Virus record (IMG/VR): IMGVR_UViG_3300047678_000583
Location: 1 to 32,378 of that record
Strand: one strand, 5' to 3'
Origin: a virus
Length of the DNA stretch: 32,378 bases
This document shows, one piece after another, positions 7,192 through 16,270 of the stretch (the stretch's first letter is position 1; each line of letters begins with the position of its first letter). A model generated the notes under the pieces. The model had not been told where the DNA came from. It made no database searches and saw nothing but the letters and a program-made list of their open reading frames with translations. The translations under genes and the position numbers were made by a program.

Positions 7192-9495
7192 TTAGATTTT
7201 AACTGTTTCCATCTTATCTTCAACCTTAAACTTTAACTCTTTAGAGTCAATAGTTAAAGTCATTTCATTTTGACTTCTATCAGTAAATTCTACGAACCAA
7301 TTTTTGCCTACAATCGTTAAAAATTTAGCCTTAGAGATATCAGACATCAATTTATTCTTTTGACTTCTGAATGCTTTAGATTTATCGTAAAGCCAATTCT
7401 CAAGCATTTTATCCTTATCCTTAACATCTTTGATCAGCCCAAGGAATTGATTGAATTCTCTAATAGCATTTTCTGTTAATGCTTCTTTTGGAGATAAGTC
7501 TTTGCTTTCTGCAAGAATTTTTTTCTCAGCAGTTTCAATATCTTTCTTAATGATTGAAGAACTTAATTTTTCTATTTTAACTTCTAAAACGTTAACATCA
7601 ATTTCTTCTCCTGTTTTTTCAGTCTTAGACGGAGGAGTAAATCCATATTCTTTAAGACCAAGTTCTGCAAGCCACTTAGCCGCATCAACACCATAAGTCT
7701 CAGAAAATTTCGCACCAAGATTTTCGAAATGTTTTTTCTTATAAAAATTATAAACAGCATTTGCAGCTTTTAATTTTGTAAGTTCCCATTCGTTTGTAAA
7801 CAATTCTTTTGCAGAAAGAGTCTTAGCCATTTTTCTATTAATAACAGGGATCTTAGAGAAGTCAAGAACATAAATTTTATTAGCTTCAAAAGATTCTCCT
7901 TTTAACAATCCATTAGATTGAAGTTTGTCAAAAGTTTCTTTTGATAAAGAAATAGGAAGCGTATAATTATAAACAACACCATCTTTAATCAAAGTATAAT
8001 TTCTGAATTGATTAGTTTTAAATTCAGCTGGAAGATTAAATGAATTTGTAGGAAGTACAACGTGGCCCTTATAGTTTACTTGAACTGATAGATTAGCTCT
8101 TGATTCATTCCAAACAAGATCAGAAATTGGGAAAGGTTGTAAATCTCCATCATAAACAAATTTAAGTTGCACAGGCATGTTCTTTTGAATTTCTTCAAGA
8201 AGTTTGTGTGCCTCATCTAATTTATTTTGATCAAGGAGATCATTAACTCTGTTTCTGTCTTCTTCCGAAAGCTCTGCTAGTTTAGCAACAGTCTTACTTC
8301 CAATTCTTTTGTAGTTGAAAGCTTCGTGTTGTGGGTACCATAAGTTTTCATCTTTAGACATAAGGTCCTCAAGTAGGTCTAGAACGCAATAAGCGTCTTC
8401 TGCTGGTTCTAATTTAGGATTATACCCTTCAGTATATCTTTTTGATTTATCGTTAACAGCGTCTTTAAATTTTTGTTCTAACTCATTAATTTTTTGAGTT
8501 CCGAATGTGTTTGCTTTTTCAACGATTAAATAAGCATCTCCTAAATATTTTAAAACTTCAGAAACAGTATTGTAGTCGCCTTTTCTGCTTAATGCAAACA
8601 ACGAAGCATATAATCCTTTCATCATTGAATGGTCTTGGCCTTTACTAGCCATATCTTCTGCAAAATTAGGATCCATAGGAGTACCTACAGCTTTATCGGT
8701 AAAATAAAAAATATTTGTCTCACCATCAATACTTACTAAAATTTCATTGTTTTCGTTTGACTTATAAAGAACGATATCGTTATCAACAACATTAAAAACA
8801 AGGTCAAATTTTGCAGTATTATCAAGTTGGATATATTTTCTCTTTCCTTTATTATCTCCTGTAAATTGCTTTGTAAGATACGGCTCATAATCCTGGAAGT
8901 TTTGGCTGAACGTGTGAACACCACCAACTTCTTGAGCCATTTGGGCCATTAATTCTTTATTGCAATACCACCCATATTCAACCATTGTGGCACTATTTAA
9001 ATATTCCTTAAGATCAGATGTTGCTTTTAATATTTCTTTTGTAGAATATTGATTATCACATCCATCAGTAAGGAAAAACATAGAATGTAGCATTTCAGGG
9101 TTGTTACTACGAACTCTATTAACCACTTCTTTAACTTCAACCAAAGAGTCTTTAAAAGCTGTAAGTCCTTGAGGTGTTAAGTGTTTGTTAATAACATCTC
9201 TCACTTTTTCAAGAGAAATACCGCTACTAATATTATAATCTTCTAATAACACACCATATTGACCTCTTCCTGAGAACCAAATAATGGTAACAGAGTCTTT
9301 TGGTTTAAGCATGGTTGAAATTTTGTTATACAGATCCTTGCGGATGGTAGATAGTTCGCCTGACATTGATCCAGAACAATCAATTACGAAGATGTGTTGA
9401 GTGTGGAGCTCTACAGCTTTCTCTTTTTGCGCTTCTAGCGCAACGGTCTGATTTGCTAAAAATAGGCCGTCTTTAATTTTTAAATAGTTGATCAT
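7192..9495 (-). CDS. von Willebrand factor A domain protein
   Basis: A 767-residue protein. Its VWA domain covers about residues 30-220 and carries a complete metal site: D39-x-S41-x-S43 in DCSGSMSG, T112 in GLTAF, and D144 in LTDGCD. The remaining 550 residues are unrecognised, with coiled-coil-rich stretches toward the C-terminus. VWA domains with this site bind a divalent metal and protein partners. I chose ATG 9495 over an upstream ATG at 9567 because a good host-type promoter lies between them, so a transcript from it would not include the upstream start. No MoxR-type ATPase partner is visible nearby. Its target is unknown. Confidence 0.85.
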   Translation of the reverse strand: MINYLKIKDGLFLANQTVALEAQKEKAVELHTQHIFVIDCSGSMSGELSTIRKDLYNKISTMLKPKDSVTIIWFSGRGQYGVLLEDYNISSGISLEKVRDVINKHLTPQGLTAFKDSLVEVKEVVNRVRSNNPEMLHSMFFLTDGCDNQYSTKEILKATSDLKEYLNSATMVEYGWYCNKELMAQMAQEVGGVHTFSQNFQDYEPYLTKQFTGDNKGKRKYIQLDNTAKFDLVFNVVDNDIVLYKSNENNEILVSIDGETNIFYFTDKAVGTPMDPNFAEDMASKGQDHSMMKGLYASLFALSRKGDYNTVSEVLKYLGDAYLIVEKANTFGTQKINELEQKFKDAVNDKSKRYTEGYNPKLEPAEDAYCVLDLLEDLMSKDENLWYPQHEAFNYKRIGSKTVAKLAELSEEDRNRVNDLLDQNKLDEAHKLLEEIQKNMPVQLKFVYDGDLQPFPISDLVWNESRANLSVQVNYKGHVVLPTNSFNLPAEFKTNQFRNYTLIKDGVVYNYTLPISLSKETFDKLQSNGLLKGESFEANKIYVLDFSKIPVINRKMAKTLSAKELFTNEWELTKLKAANAVYNFYKKKHFENLGAKFSETYGVDAAKWLAELGLKEYGFTPPSKTEKTGEEIDVNVLEVKIEKLSSSIIKKDIETAEKKILAESKDLSPKEALTENAIREFNQFLGLIKDVKDKDKMLENWLYDKSKAFRSQKNKLMSDISKAKFLTIVGKNWFVEFTDRSQNEMTLTIDSKELKFKVEDKMETVKI

Positions 9496-9525
9496 GGTTA
9501 AATTATTTGATTTTAAATTAGAAAA

Positions 9526-9557
9526 CAAATATATTATTTCTTTACCAATTAACCAAA
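9526..9557 (-). promoter_or_regulatory. Bacteroidota-type promoter for the VWA gene
   Basis: On the minus strand, TTTG (9557-9554), a 20-base spacer and TATATTTG (9533-9526) match the Bacteroidota consensus TTTG-N19/20-TAnnTTTG exactly. The predicted transcript starts about 20 bases before ATG 9495. Confidence 0.6.
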
Positions 9558-9584
9558 TTTGAAACATAATTATCTTTTTTTGAA

Positions 9585-9598
9585 TATTTATATATAAA
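9585..9598 (+). promoter_or_regulatory. Candidate late promoter motif TATTTATATATAAA
   Basis: The motif is nearly palindromic here and lies 11 bases before the ATG at 9610. Confidence 0.45.
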
Positions 9599-9609
9599 TC
9601 TTACCAATA

Positions 9610-10425
9610 ATGAAAGAAAACATATCATTTAACTTCGGGGCTATTAGAGATACTGTAGCTAGACTATCAGCTTCAGAACTCATAAAAGAAGAAAAAAGCA
9701 AAACTTTAGATAAGTTTTTAACAGCTGTTAAGAAAAGTCCAATCTTGACCAAACAACATTATGCTTATAAAAATTTCGAAAACGCAAAACCTTTTTCAAA
9801 AGAAAGATTAGCAGAGAGATTTATAACACAAAATCTCCACCTTTTCATTAATGAAAGATGGGATAATATATTATCTGAAAACAAAACATTAAGAAGAGAA
9901 TTGCTTGATGATATTCATATTGCATCTAAATTTAATGCAAAATTAGCTGAAAGCGTAAATACTTTGATCGAGTCTATTTCTAAGCCAGGTTTTTCTGATT
10001 TCGAAAGAGAGCAAGAAGCTTATGAATATGTTTTAGGACATCTAACTAGACCTGTGGTTAATGAGAGTGAAAAGATTGAAGAAAAAACTGACAGTCCTAA
10101 ATTAGTAGATGATGCATGGAAGTTTGTTACAAAAGTTGCAATAAACAATTTTAACGAAAGATATAAACACCTAAACGAAGAAGAGAAAAAAATATTCTCT
10201 ATTTTAGTGGCTGATGAAAAAGTAAAAATTAGTTATTTAAATGAAATTAAAGAAGAAAATCTTTCTACAATAAAATCTAAACTATTAGAAGAAAAAGAGC
10301 CTGTAACTATTGAACTTTTAGATACATTTAAAAACAAAATAGAAAACATGAAAAATGTAAATTTTGTGAACGTTGATGAGTGTATAATTTCGAATTTAGA
10401 ATTAAAAGAAGTATTAAGTAAATAA
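9610..10425 (+). CDS. Helical protein, possible internal-head protein
   Basis: A 271-residue, almost wholly helical, charged protein of unknown family. Its N-terminus (FGAIRDTVARLSASELIKEE) resembles the shared prohead-targeting-like helix but less closely than the others, with LIKE as a possible (I/L)-x-E site. Further candidate sites (HLNEEE, YLNEIKEE) lie in the C-terminal half. It is monocistronic, between a late-type motif and a strong terminator. Confidence 0.75.
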   Translation: MKENISFNFGAIRDTVARLSASELIKEEKSKTLDKFLTAVKKSPILTKQHYAYKNFENAKPFSKERLAERFITQNLHLFINERWDNILSENKTLRRELLDDIHIASKFNAKLAESVNTLIESISKPGFSDFEREQEAYEYVLGHLTRPVVNESEKIEEKTDSPKLVDDAWKFVTKVAINNFNERYKHLNEEEKKIFSILVADEKVKISYLNEIKEENLSTIKSKLLEEKEPVTIELLDTFKNKIENMKNVNFVNVDECIISNLELKEVLSK

Positions 10426-10444
10426 CACTAAAAGCCTTACTATG

Positions 10445-10475
10445 AGAGCCTCCAAGAAATTGGGGGCTTTTTTTT
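10445..10475 (+). terminator. Rho-independent terminator
   Basis: AGCCTCC-aagaaatt-GGGGGCT is followed by a T-run after the gene ending at 10425. Confidence 0.9.
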
Positions 10476-10484
10476 GTTCATTAT

Positions 10485-10515
10485 TTTGTTTATAAGTCAT
10501 TTTTTATTATATTTT
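10485..10515 (+). promoter_or_regulatory. Possible Bacteroidota-type promoter
   Basis: TTTG (10485-10488), a 19-base spacer and TATATTTT (10508-10515) match the consensus with one mismatch. The gene at 10534 lacks a TATTTATA motif, so this may be its promoter. Confidence 0.35.
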
Positions 10516-10533
10516 ACAAAATTGTTTTAATGT

Positions 10534-11043
10534 ATGTCAAATAATAAGAGAACAGCAAGAGAAATTAAAATAAGTGATAAGTTATTAGGAAATAACAATA
10601 TCAGTGTAAAAGTAGGAACTGTAGAGAACAGGGAGGCCCCTGATACTATTTACATTTTTGCAAGTTTTTGGTTAGAACCTAAAGATAATTATAAAAATAA
10701 GGATCAGAAAACTCTAAAAGATTTGCTTGATAAAGAACTTAGTAAAATATATTCTCACAACTTAAGAAAAGAACTCGTAAAAAATAAGTTTTTTCCGAGA
10801 GAAAATGATAATATATTTATAAAAAACATACCTGAAAACTTCAATTATAACAACAAGAGAAACTACATATCTGTAGAGTTATATTTACATACCTGCAATA
10901 TAAATAATTTAGTTAAAATACCTATCAGCCCAAAGAAGAATACTGATCTTTTTGATGAGACTATAAGACTAAGTAAAATCATGTCTAAATCTGATGTGTT
11001 CACAAATTCAAAATGCTTTACAATCTATAAAAAATCCTCCTAG
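10534..11043 (+). CDS. Hypothetical protein
   Basis: A 169-residue protein, rich in Lys and Asn, with no recognised family. It has a central segment predicted as beta (DTIYIFASFWLEP) and a Lys-rich helical part (KTLKDLLDKELSKIY). Its promoter appears to be host-type rather than the late-type motif, so it may be expressed earlier than its neighbours. No terminator is visible directly after it; the next late-type motif follows within 20 bases. Confidence 0.7.
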   Translation: MSNNKRTAREIKISDKLLGNNNISVKVGTVENREAPDTIYIFASFWLEPKDNYKNKDQKTLKDLLDKELSKIYSHNLRKELVKNKFFPRENDNIFIKNIPENFNYNNKRNYISVELYLHTCNINNLVKIPISPKKNTDLFDETIRLSKIMSKSDVFTNSKCFTIYKKSS

Positions 11044-11059
11044 TTTTGGTTTTCTTAGC

Positions 11060-11069
11060 TATTTATTGG
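11060..11069 (+). promoter_or_regulatory. Candidate late promoter motif TATTTATTGG
   Basis: GCTATTTATTGGAAAC lies 16 bases before the ATG at 11086. This copy departs from the consensus on its right side. Confidence 0.4.
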
Positions 11070-11085
11070 AAACATTTAAATTGCT

Positions 11086-12084
11086 ATGAAAAAACAAATT
11101 TCCAAAAAAGATCTTGCAAGCTATATCCAGGAACAAGTACAAAATCTTTACAAACTTCATACTCTAAATGAAGAAAAAACTAAAATTGAGAATGATTTAA
11201 AAGTTCTCAGTGAAAATAAATACACTAAAAAAGCTAGTAATTTTATTGGAAAAGAAATCTCTCATTTACAGAAAGATAAAGGTTATAAGCATGATAGGGC
11301 TGTAGCCGCAGCTTTAAATGTTGCAAAAGACAAAGGCTATAAAGTCCCTGCTCCAACAAATGAGATTGATAAGAGTGCAATGGATATTGCTAAAAAAGAT
11401 ATTAAGAATGATGGTCAAAGATTTGACCCTTTAGGGAAAAATAGTTTTGAAGATGGTATTAATAAAAAAAGTCTTTATAAAGCAATGAGCCCAGAGAAAA
11501 AACTAAACGAAGGTCTTACAGAAAAAGGAATCGCAACTCTTCAAAAATGGATTGCAGAAAAAGGTGCTAGAGGCGCAGGTGTAAAAATGATTGATCAAAT
11601 GCTTAATAATATAATTGGACTTTCTAGTTCTGATTTACCTGACTCAGCAACTTTTGCTAACGGATTAGATGATATAGAATCATTATTAGAAAGCGGAAAT
11701 TATGACGGAGCTTTAGAAGTTGCAAGAGATACTGCTAAAGAAATGGTAGAAGAAGAAGGTGGCGGAGATATGTTTGGTGAATCTAAAAAATTAAATGAAG
11801 GAATGCCAGCTATGAGCAGAGATGAATTAATGGCTGTTCTTAAACAAAAATTTCCAAAAGCATGGTTTAAACCAGGTGAAGATTTTGGTAGTGATTATAG
11901 TGAAAATTCTATATGGACAGGAGAAGGAAGTTATGCAAATAATGGAATGGAATTATTTAATGATTATGCTGAAGGAGAAGGTTATGAAATGGGTGTATAC
12001 AAGCCATTAAATGATTTAGTAGAATCTCTTGGTTATTATTTTGAGCCGTATGATTCAGGAACATTTTTTATAATTCCTGGCTAA
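11086..12084 (+). CDS. Putative prohead core polyprotein
   Basis: A 332-residue protein. It opens with the shared helix (LASYIQEQVQNL, residues 10-21) and has three LNE tripeptides at 27-29, 140-142 and 236-238, the last two in the near-identical context KKLNEG. These sites would cut it into a leader and three pieces of about 95-115 residues. The first piece contains a basic helical segment (GKEISHLQKDKGYKHDRAV) of a kind seen in several phage proteins. The last has an aromatic, acidic domain ending FFIIPG. It sits just upstream of the protease, where T4 has core genes 67 and 68. A core role is inference. Confidence 0.75.
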   Translation: MKKQISKKDLASYIQEQVQNLYKLHTLNEEKTKIENDLKVLSENKYTKKASNFIGKEISHLQKDKGYKHDRAVAAALNVAKDKGYKVPAPTNEIDKSAMDIAKKDIKNDGQRFDPLGKNSFEDGINKKSLYKAMSPEKKLNEGLTEKGIATLQKWIAEKGARGAGVKMIDQMLNNIIGLSSSDLPDSATFANGLDDIESLLESGNYDGALEVARDTAKEMVEEEGGGDMFGESKKLNEGMPAMSRDELMAVLKQKFPKAWFKPGEDFGSDYSENSIWTGEGSYANNGMELFNDYAEGEGYEMGVYKPLNDLVESLGYYFEPYDSGTFFIIPG

Positions 12085-12103
12085 TAAAGACATAATAAAT
12101 ATT

Positions 12104-12131
12104 AAACCCTCGAATTTTCGGGGGTTTTTTG
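12104..12131 (+). terminator. Rho-independent terminator
   Basis: AAACCCTCGAATTTTCGGGGGTTTTTT lies after the gene ending at 12084. Confidence 0.9.
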
Positions 12132-12173
12132 TTGTTAATTATCAAAGAATCAAGAAAATGAAAAAAAATTCAA

Positions 12174-12186
12174 TATTTATATTAAA
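12174..12186 (+). promoter_or_regulatory. Candidate late promoter motif TATTTATATTAAA
   Basis: The motif lies 15 bases before the protease ATG at 12202. Confidence 0.5.
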
Positions 12187-12201
12187 TCAATTTACAATAA
12201 C

Positions 12202-12870
12202 ATGATTAATAGCGGTAGATGTATCATCACAGAATTCTACGAATTCAAGGCAAGTCCTGATTTAATTAAAGAATTCGAAGAAAAAAAGAAGCCTTTAGTA
12301 ATGACAGGTATTCTTCAGAAAGCCGATACTTTAAACAGAAATGGTAGAGTATATCCTTATGAAATTCTTAAGAGAGAAGTTGATAAATACATGGAACTTG
12401 TTGAAAGTGGTACTGCTGGTGGTGAATTAGATCATCCAGATAGCGCTGTTGTTTCTTTAGCTAATGTATCACACAGGGTAACTGACATGTGGTGGCAAGG
12501 AAAAGATTTATACGGTAAAGTATTGATCGCCGAAGAAACAGATGCTGGTGGCACATTAAAAGGCCTTTTAAAAGCAGGTTTTATGCTTGGTATATCATCA
12601 AGAGGTGTTGGATCTGTTAAAAGTGTTAGTGGAAAAGATGTGGTTCAAGAAGATTTTGAATTAATCGCATTTGACTTTGTTTCATCACCATCAACTCCAG
12701 GGGCCTATTTATTCAAAGAAGGTAAGGAAATGGGCAGAAGAGGAATGATTCCTTTAGATGAAGATAGCGCAAAAATAATGAAGCTAGACAACACATTTAC
12801 TAAAGAACAAAATGAATTTTACGAAAAGCTAAATAAGTTAGCTGGAAATAATTTTTGGAAAAACGTTTAA
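12202..12870 (+). CDS. gp21: Prohead core protease (T4 gp21-like)
   Basis: A 222-residue protein with the gp21 family signature: NRNGRVYP (residues 45-52), the catalytic histidine in GGELDHPD (H78), and the catalytic serine in LGISSRGVG (S132 or S133). The length matches T4 gp21 (about 212). The enzyme matures the prohead by cutting core, internal and capsid proteins after (I/L)-x-E. In this phage the visible target motif appears to be mainly LNE, present at residue 60 of the capsid protein. It is followed by scaffold and capsid genes, as in T4, each with its own late-type motif. Confidence 0.93.
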   Translation: MINSGRCIITEFYEFKASPDLIKEFEEKKKPLVMTGILQKADTLNRNGRVYPYEILKREVDKYMELVESGTAGGELDHPDSAVVSLANVSHRVTDMWWQGKDLYGKVLIAEETDAGGTLKGLLKAGFMLGISSRGVGSVKSVSGKDVVQEDFELIAFDFVSSPSTPGAYLFKEGKEMGRRGMIPLDEDSAKIMKLDNTFTKEQNEFYEKLNKLAGNNFWKNV

Positions 12871-12906
12871 ATATTAAAATTTAATCGGTTTTTAGAAATT
12901 TTAAAA

Positions 12907-12920
12907 TATTTATTAATAAA
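12907..12920 (+). promoter_or_regulatory. Candidate late promoter motif TATTTATTAATAAA
   Basis: Identical over 14 bases to the copy before the gene at 350. It lies 19 bases before the scaffold ATG. Confidence 0.5.
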
Positions 12921-12939
12921 TCTTATATAAAAAGATAAT

Positions 12940-14361
12940 ATGAGCAACAACATTAACAGGTCATCTCTAGAACAAGCCAAAGCTGATTTCGAAGAAATCA
13001 GAACATTTGCTCAAAGCCAAGCTGAAAAAAAGCTTCAAGAAGAGGTTGATAAAAAACTTTTAAAAATCATCAACGAAAAATTAAACGAAGATGTAAATAT
13101 CTCTGTTGATGTTGAAGGTAATGTAGCCATTTCAAAAGATGGTGAAGAAGTTGCTTCTGTAAACGCTGCTGAAGATTCTAGCACTACATCATCTGATATT
13201 GAATCAGATATTGATGGTGCTCATGATGAAGATGCAGATGGAGAATTTACAGTTTCTGATGATGAAGAACCTATTAGTGTTTCTGATGACGAAGAGTTAG
13301 ATGAAATGATAAATAATGACGAATTAAATAATCAAACAAGTATGCAAAATAATGATATGAAAATGGAACAAGATGCTATTGCAGCTCCTGCTCCTGCAGC
13401 AACTACTGCCCCAGCACCTGATGCTTCTGCACCAGCTCCTGCTATTGATGCTTCTGCACCAGCTCCAGAAGGAACTCCTGAAGAAGGTGGTTCTGATGCT
13501 GCTATAGAAAGTCTTGTGTCTAAAATGGATACACTTATTAATCTAATGATGCAACAACAAGGCGCAACAGGAGATCAAACTGCTGGACAAGAATTTGAAG
13601 TTATTGATGACGAAAATGCTGGCGCAACTGCACCTGCACCTGAAGCTGGCGCACCTGCTCCTGCTCCTGCGGCTGAAGTACCTGTTCAAGAAGAAATGGA
13701 ATTTGAAATTACAGATTTTGAAGAACCTAATGATAGTGTTCTAGAAATCGTTGATGATATGGGTTCTGAAGATGTAGAAATCGTTGATGAATATGAAGAG
13801 ACTAATAATGGTCCAGCAATGGAAGAAACAAGAGGTCTTGGATTTACTTCAAAAAGAACTGGAGATAAAACATTAAAAATGGATGTTATGCAAAAAAATA
13901 AAGGTCATCACGCACCTGTAACATCTTTAGAAGAAAATAAAAAAGCTCAATATGAGTCTACAATAGACGAGCTCAAAAAGGAAAACAATGGTTTAAAATC
14001 AGAACGTAAAGAATTCGAAGAAGCTTTCGTTCAACTAAGAGAACAATTTGATGAAATGCAAACTTTCAACGGAAAGCTAGCACTGGTAAATAAGTTGTTG
14101 ATGAATGGTGGTTTATCATTTGATGAGAAACTTAAAGTATGCGAACAATTTGATAGTGCAGACACTATTGAAGAAGCTCAAAAAATTTACAAGAGTATCA
14201 TTAAAGAAAATAACATTAAAGTAAATAATGTTGATTCTAAGATTAAATCTACTACAACTCACACAGCTAAGCCAACTACAGAGGCAAAACCTTTGTACGA
14301 AAGTGATGAAGCTAGAAGAATGAAACAGCTTGCAGGATTATCAAAAAACTCTGAAGAATAA
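12940..14361 (+). CDS. gp22: Prohead scaffold protein (T4 gp22-like)
   Basis: A 473-residue acidic protein between the protease and the capsid gene, the place of T4 gene 22. It has an N-terminal helix, candidate cut sites I44-N45-E46 and L48-N49-E50, long Asp/Glu and Ala/Pro (APAPA) linkers, and a C-terminal coiled coil with a segment typical of gp22 (NGKLALVNKLLMNGGLSFDEKL, then TIEEAQKIY). The end reads EARRMKQLAGL. It is much longer than T4 gp22 (about 270) because of the low-complexity middle. It forms the core around which the capsid assembles and is then degraded. Confidence 0.88.
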   Translation: MSNNINRSSLEQAKADFEEIRTFAQSQAEKKLQEEVDKKLLKIINEKLNEDVNISVDVEGNVAISKDGEEVASVNAAEDSSTTSSDIESDIDGAHDEDADGEFTVSDDEEPISVSDDEELDEMINNDELNNQTSMQNNDMKMEQDAIAAPAPAATTAPAPDASAPAPAIDASAPAPEGTPEEGGSDAAIESLVSKMDTLINLMMQQQGATGDQTAGQEFEVIDDENAGATAPAPEAGAPAPAPAAEVPVQEEMEFEITDFEEPNDSVLEIVDDMGSEDVEIVDEYEETNNGPAMEETRGLGFTSKRTGDKTLKMDVMQKNKGHHAPVTSLEENKKAQYESTIDELKKENNGLKSERKEFEEAFVQLREQFDEMQTFNGKLALVNKLLMNGGLSFDEKLKVCEQFDSADTIEEAQKIYKSIIKENNIKVNNVDSKIKSTTTHTAKPTTEAKPLYESDEARRMKQLAGLSKNSEE

Positions 14362-14401
14362 AAATATTTTACAAAAAAATCGAAAAAAGAAAATTTGTAG
14401 A

Positions 14402-14413
14402 TATTTATTTAAA
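14402..14413 (+). promoter_or_regulatory. Candidate late promoter motif TATTTATTTAAA
   Basis: GATATTTATTTAAAC lies 31 bases before the capsid ATG. The long A-rich leader that follows is free of G and may favour strong translation. Confidence 0.5.
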
Positions 14414-14444
14414 CAAAAACAAACAAAATTAAAAATTAAAAAAA

Positions 14445-16095
14445 ATGAGTGAACTTTTAAATAGTGGTAAGGTAGGTCTAACAGTGTTTAGAAACCTTGC
14501 AGAACAAAGACAAGCTATCGTAAGAAATTGGGACGACTCAGGTCTTCTTGAAGGTCTTAAAGGTATGAAGAAAGCAAACACTGCTCAGTTGATGGAAAAT
14601 CAAGCTCAAGCAATGTTAAACGAGGTAACTCTTGACTCTTCAGCTGGTAGATTTGATACAGTTGCATTTCCAATTGTAAGAAGAGTATTCTCTAGATTGT
14701 TAGCTAACGAGATTGTATCAGTACAGCCTCTTGCTTTACCTTCTGGTTTATTATTCTACATGGATGCTAGAGTATCTTTCAACGGTAACGATACAACATT
14801 TAACAACCCTGTAATTCCTAACTTCCCTGATAACTCAGGTCCTGGTTCTTACAGCAAGGTTGCTCCTGCTAACACAGCAAACGGACAAGCTGGTCCAATT
14901 TTCGCAGATACTACTGCATACGAAAGATTCTATAACAATAGAGGTTTTGACCTTTCTTTCGGTACAGGTGAAACTGCTTTAGGTACAGCGCTTCCAATTG
15001 TTTCTAACACATTCACAAACGGTATATTAGCTGCAAACTTCACTTTAGGTGCAGGTTTCAACTTCTCAATCTTCAGTTACTTTAAGATTCTCTGCTGGTA
15101 CTGCAATTTATTATTCAGGTGCTAACGGAAATACTTTATTAGTTGCTGCTGGTGGTAGAGTACCTTTCTTCTCTCAAATCCAAAACTGGACTAGCGATCT
15201 TTATGCTAACGGAACTGCGAAAGTTGTTCTTGATCTTAGACCTGCTGGTGTTTACGGTGCAGATTTCAACCCTGCAATGGTTAACAACGGTGCTGGTTTA
15301 TTCGGAGCTGCTTATACAGTTACTGTTACTCCTGCTTACGAAGTATTCAGTAACATGGAAGCTAAGTCAGAAATGGGTGAAATCACTATTAGATTCTCTT
15401 CTGTTACAGTTAACACTGAAACTAGAAAGTTAAGAGCACACTGGACTCCAGAATTAGCTCAAGACTTAGAAGCATACCACTCAATTGATGCTGAGGCTGA
15501 ATTAACAGCTTTATTATCTGAGCACGTTGCTGCTGAAATCGATAGAGAAATCATCATCGACCTTATTAACCAAGCTCCTTTCAGAGCTAGATGGGATTAC
15601 AAAGGTCTTTCTAACAACGCTAACTTCTTCGGAACTCAGAAGGATTGGAACCAAACATTAATCACTAGAGTTAACGAGCTTTCTGCTCAAATCCATAAGT
15701 CTACTTTAAGAGGTGGTGCTAACTGGATCGTATGTTCTGCAGAAGCTGGTGCTATATTTGATGACTTAGAGTATTTCCACGTTGATGGTTCTGCTCAACC
15801 AGAGTCAGAAAAATACAACTTAGGTGTTGAGAAAATTGGTAACTTAGGTTCTAGATATGTAGTTTACAAAGATCCTTATCTTCCTGCTCCATTAGTATTA
15901 CTTGGACACAAAGGTAACACGTTCTTAGAAGCTGGTTATATCTACGCTCCTTACATTCCATTACAATTAACTCAGACTATCTACGATCCAAATGATTTCA
16001 CTCCTAGAAAGGGTATCATGACTAGATATGCTAAGAAAATGGTTAACAACAGATTCTACGCTGTTATCTACATCGATAACATTAATACTTACTAA
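14445..16095 (+). CDS. gp23: Major capsid protein (T4 gp23-like), split by a +1 frame change
   Basis: Two overlapping frames together make one gp23-like protein of about 549 residues (T4 gp23 is 521). The first frame runs 14445-15125 (226 residues); the second is open from 15049 to 16095. The N-terminal part has the gp23 start with M57-L58-N59-E60, a candidate maturation cut near T4's residue 65, then GRFDTVAFPIVRRVFSRLLA. The C-terminal part has the typical KMVNNRFYAVIYIDN end. The join needs one base to be skipped between 15049 and 15122; dropping a T from GGTTTCA at 15054-15060 gives a smooth LGAG-STSQSS join. It may be a real mutation, programmed frameshift or sequencing error. Confidence 0.88.
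15049..15125 (+). other. Frame-change window in the capsid gene
   Basis: The second frame has a TAG at 15046-15048 and the first stops with TAA at 15123-15125, so the shift must occur between them. After 15060 the first frame reads an unlikely Phe/Tyr/Cys-rich tail, which places the shift near the TTT run at 15056-15058. Confidence 0.75.
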
Positions 16096-16111
16096 TCGAA
16101 AGATTGGTTAT

Positions 16112-16146
16112 AAAAAAAGGCTCTCTTATGGGGGCCTTTTTTGTTT
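16112..16146. terminator. Rho-independent terminator after the capsid gene
   Basis: AAAAGGCTCTCTTATGGGGGCCTTTT has A and T flanks on both sides, so it can also stop minus-strand transcripts coming out of the cassette array. Confidence 0.85.
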
Positions 16147-16169
16147 TTATATACAGACATTAAAACGTC

Positions 16170-16231
16170 TGATAACGGTCAATTATCGCAATGCTCATTA
16201 TTCGCACATGACGACAATTTTTGCGTTATAT
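16170..16231 (-). repeat. attC-like recombination site, short type (site A)
   Basis: On the minus strand the site begins with ATATAAC and ends with GTTATCA. The arms GCAAAAATTGTCG and CGATAATTGACC pair imperfectly, as in folded attC sites. At 62 bases it is near the minimum attC size. Its left core and flank (CCCTATTTCATATAA) is complementary at 14 of 15 positions to the start of the same cassette (TTATATGAAGTAGGG at 16687-16673), a diagnostic relation in integron cassettes. Confidence 0.65.
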
Positions 16232-16270
16232 GAAATAGGGCGGTAGAGCTTTGATTGAACATTTCGTTTA

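Noticed and set aside
9496-9567. Upstream ATG of the VWA gene
   Set aside because: The 24 extra residues precede the natural domain start and a good host-type promoter lies within them. The TATATAAA-like sequence before 9567 is shared with the divergent gene, so this is not fully excluded.
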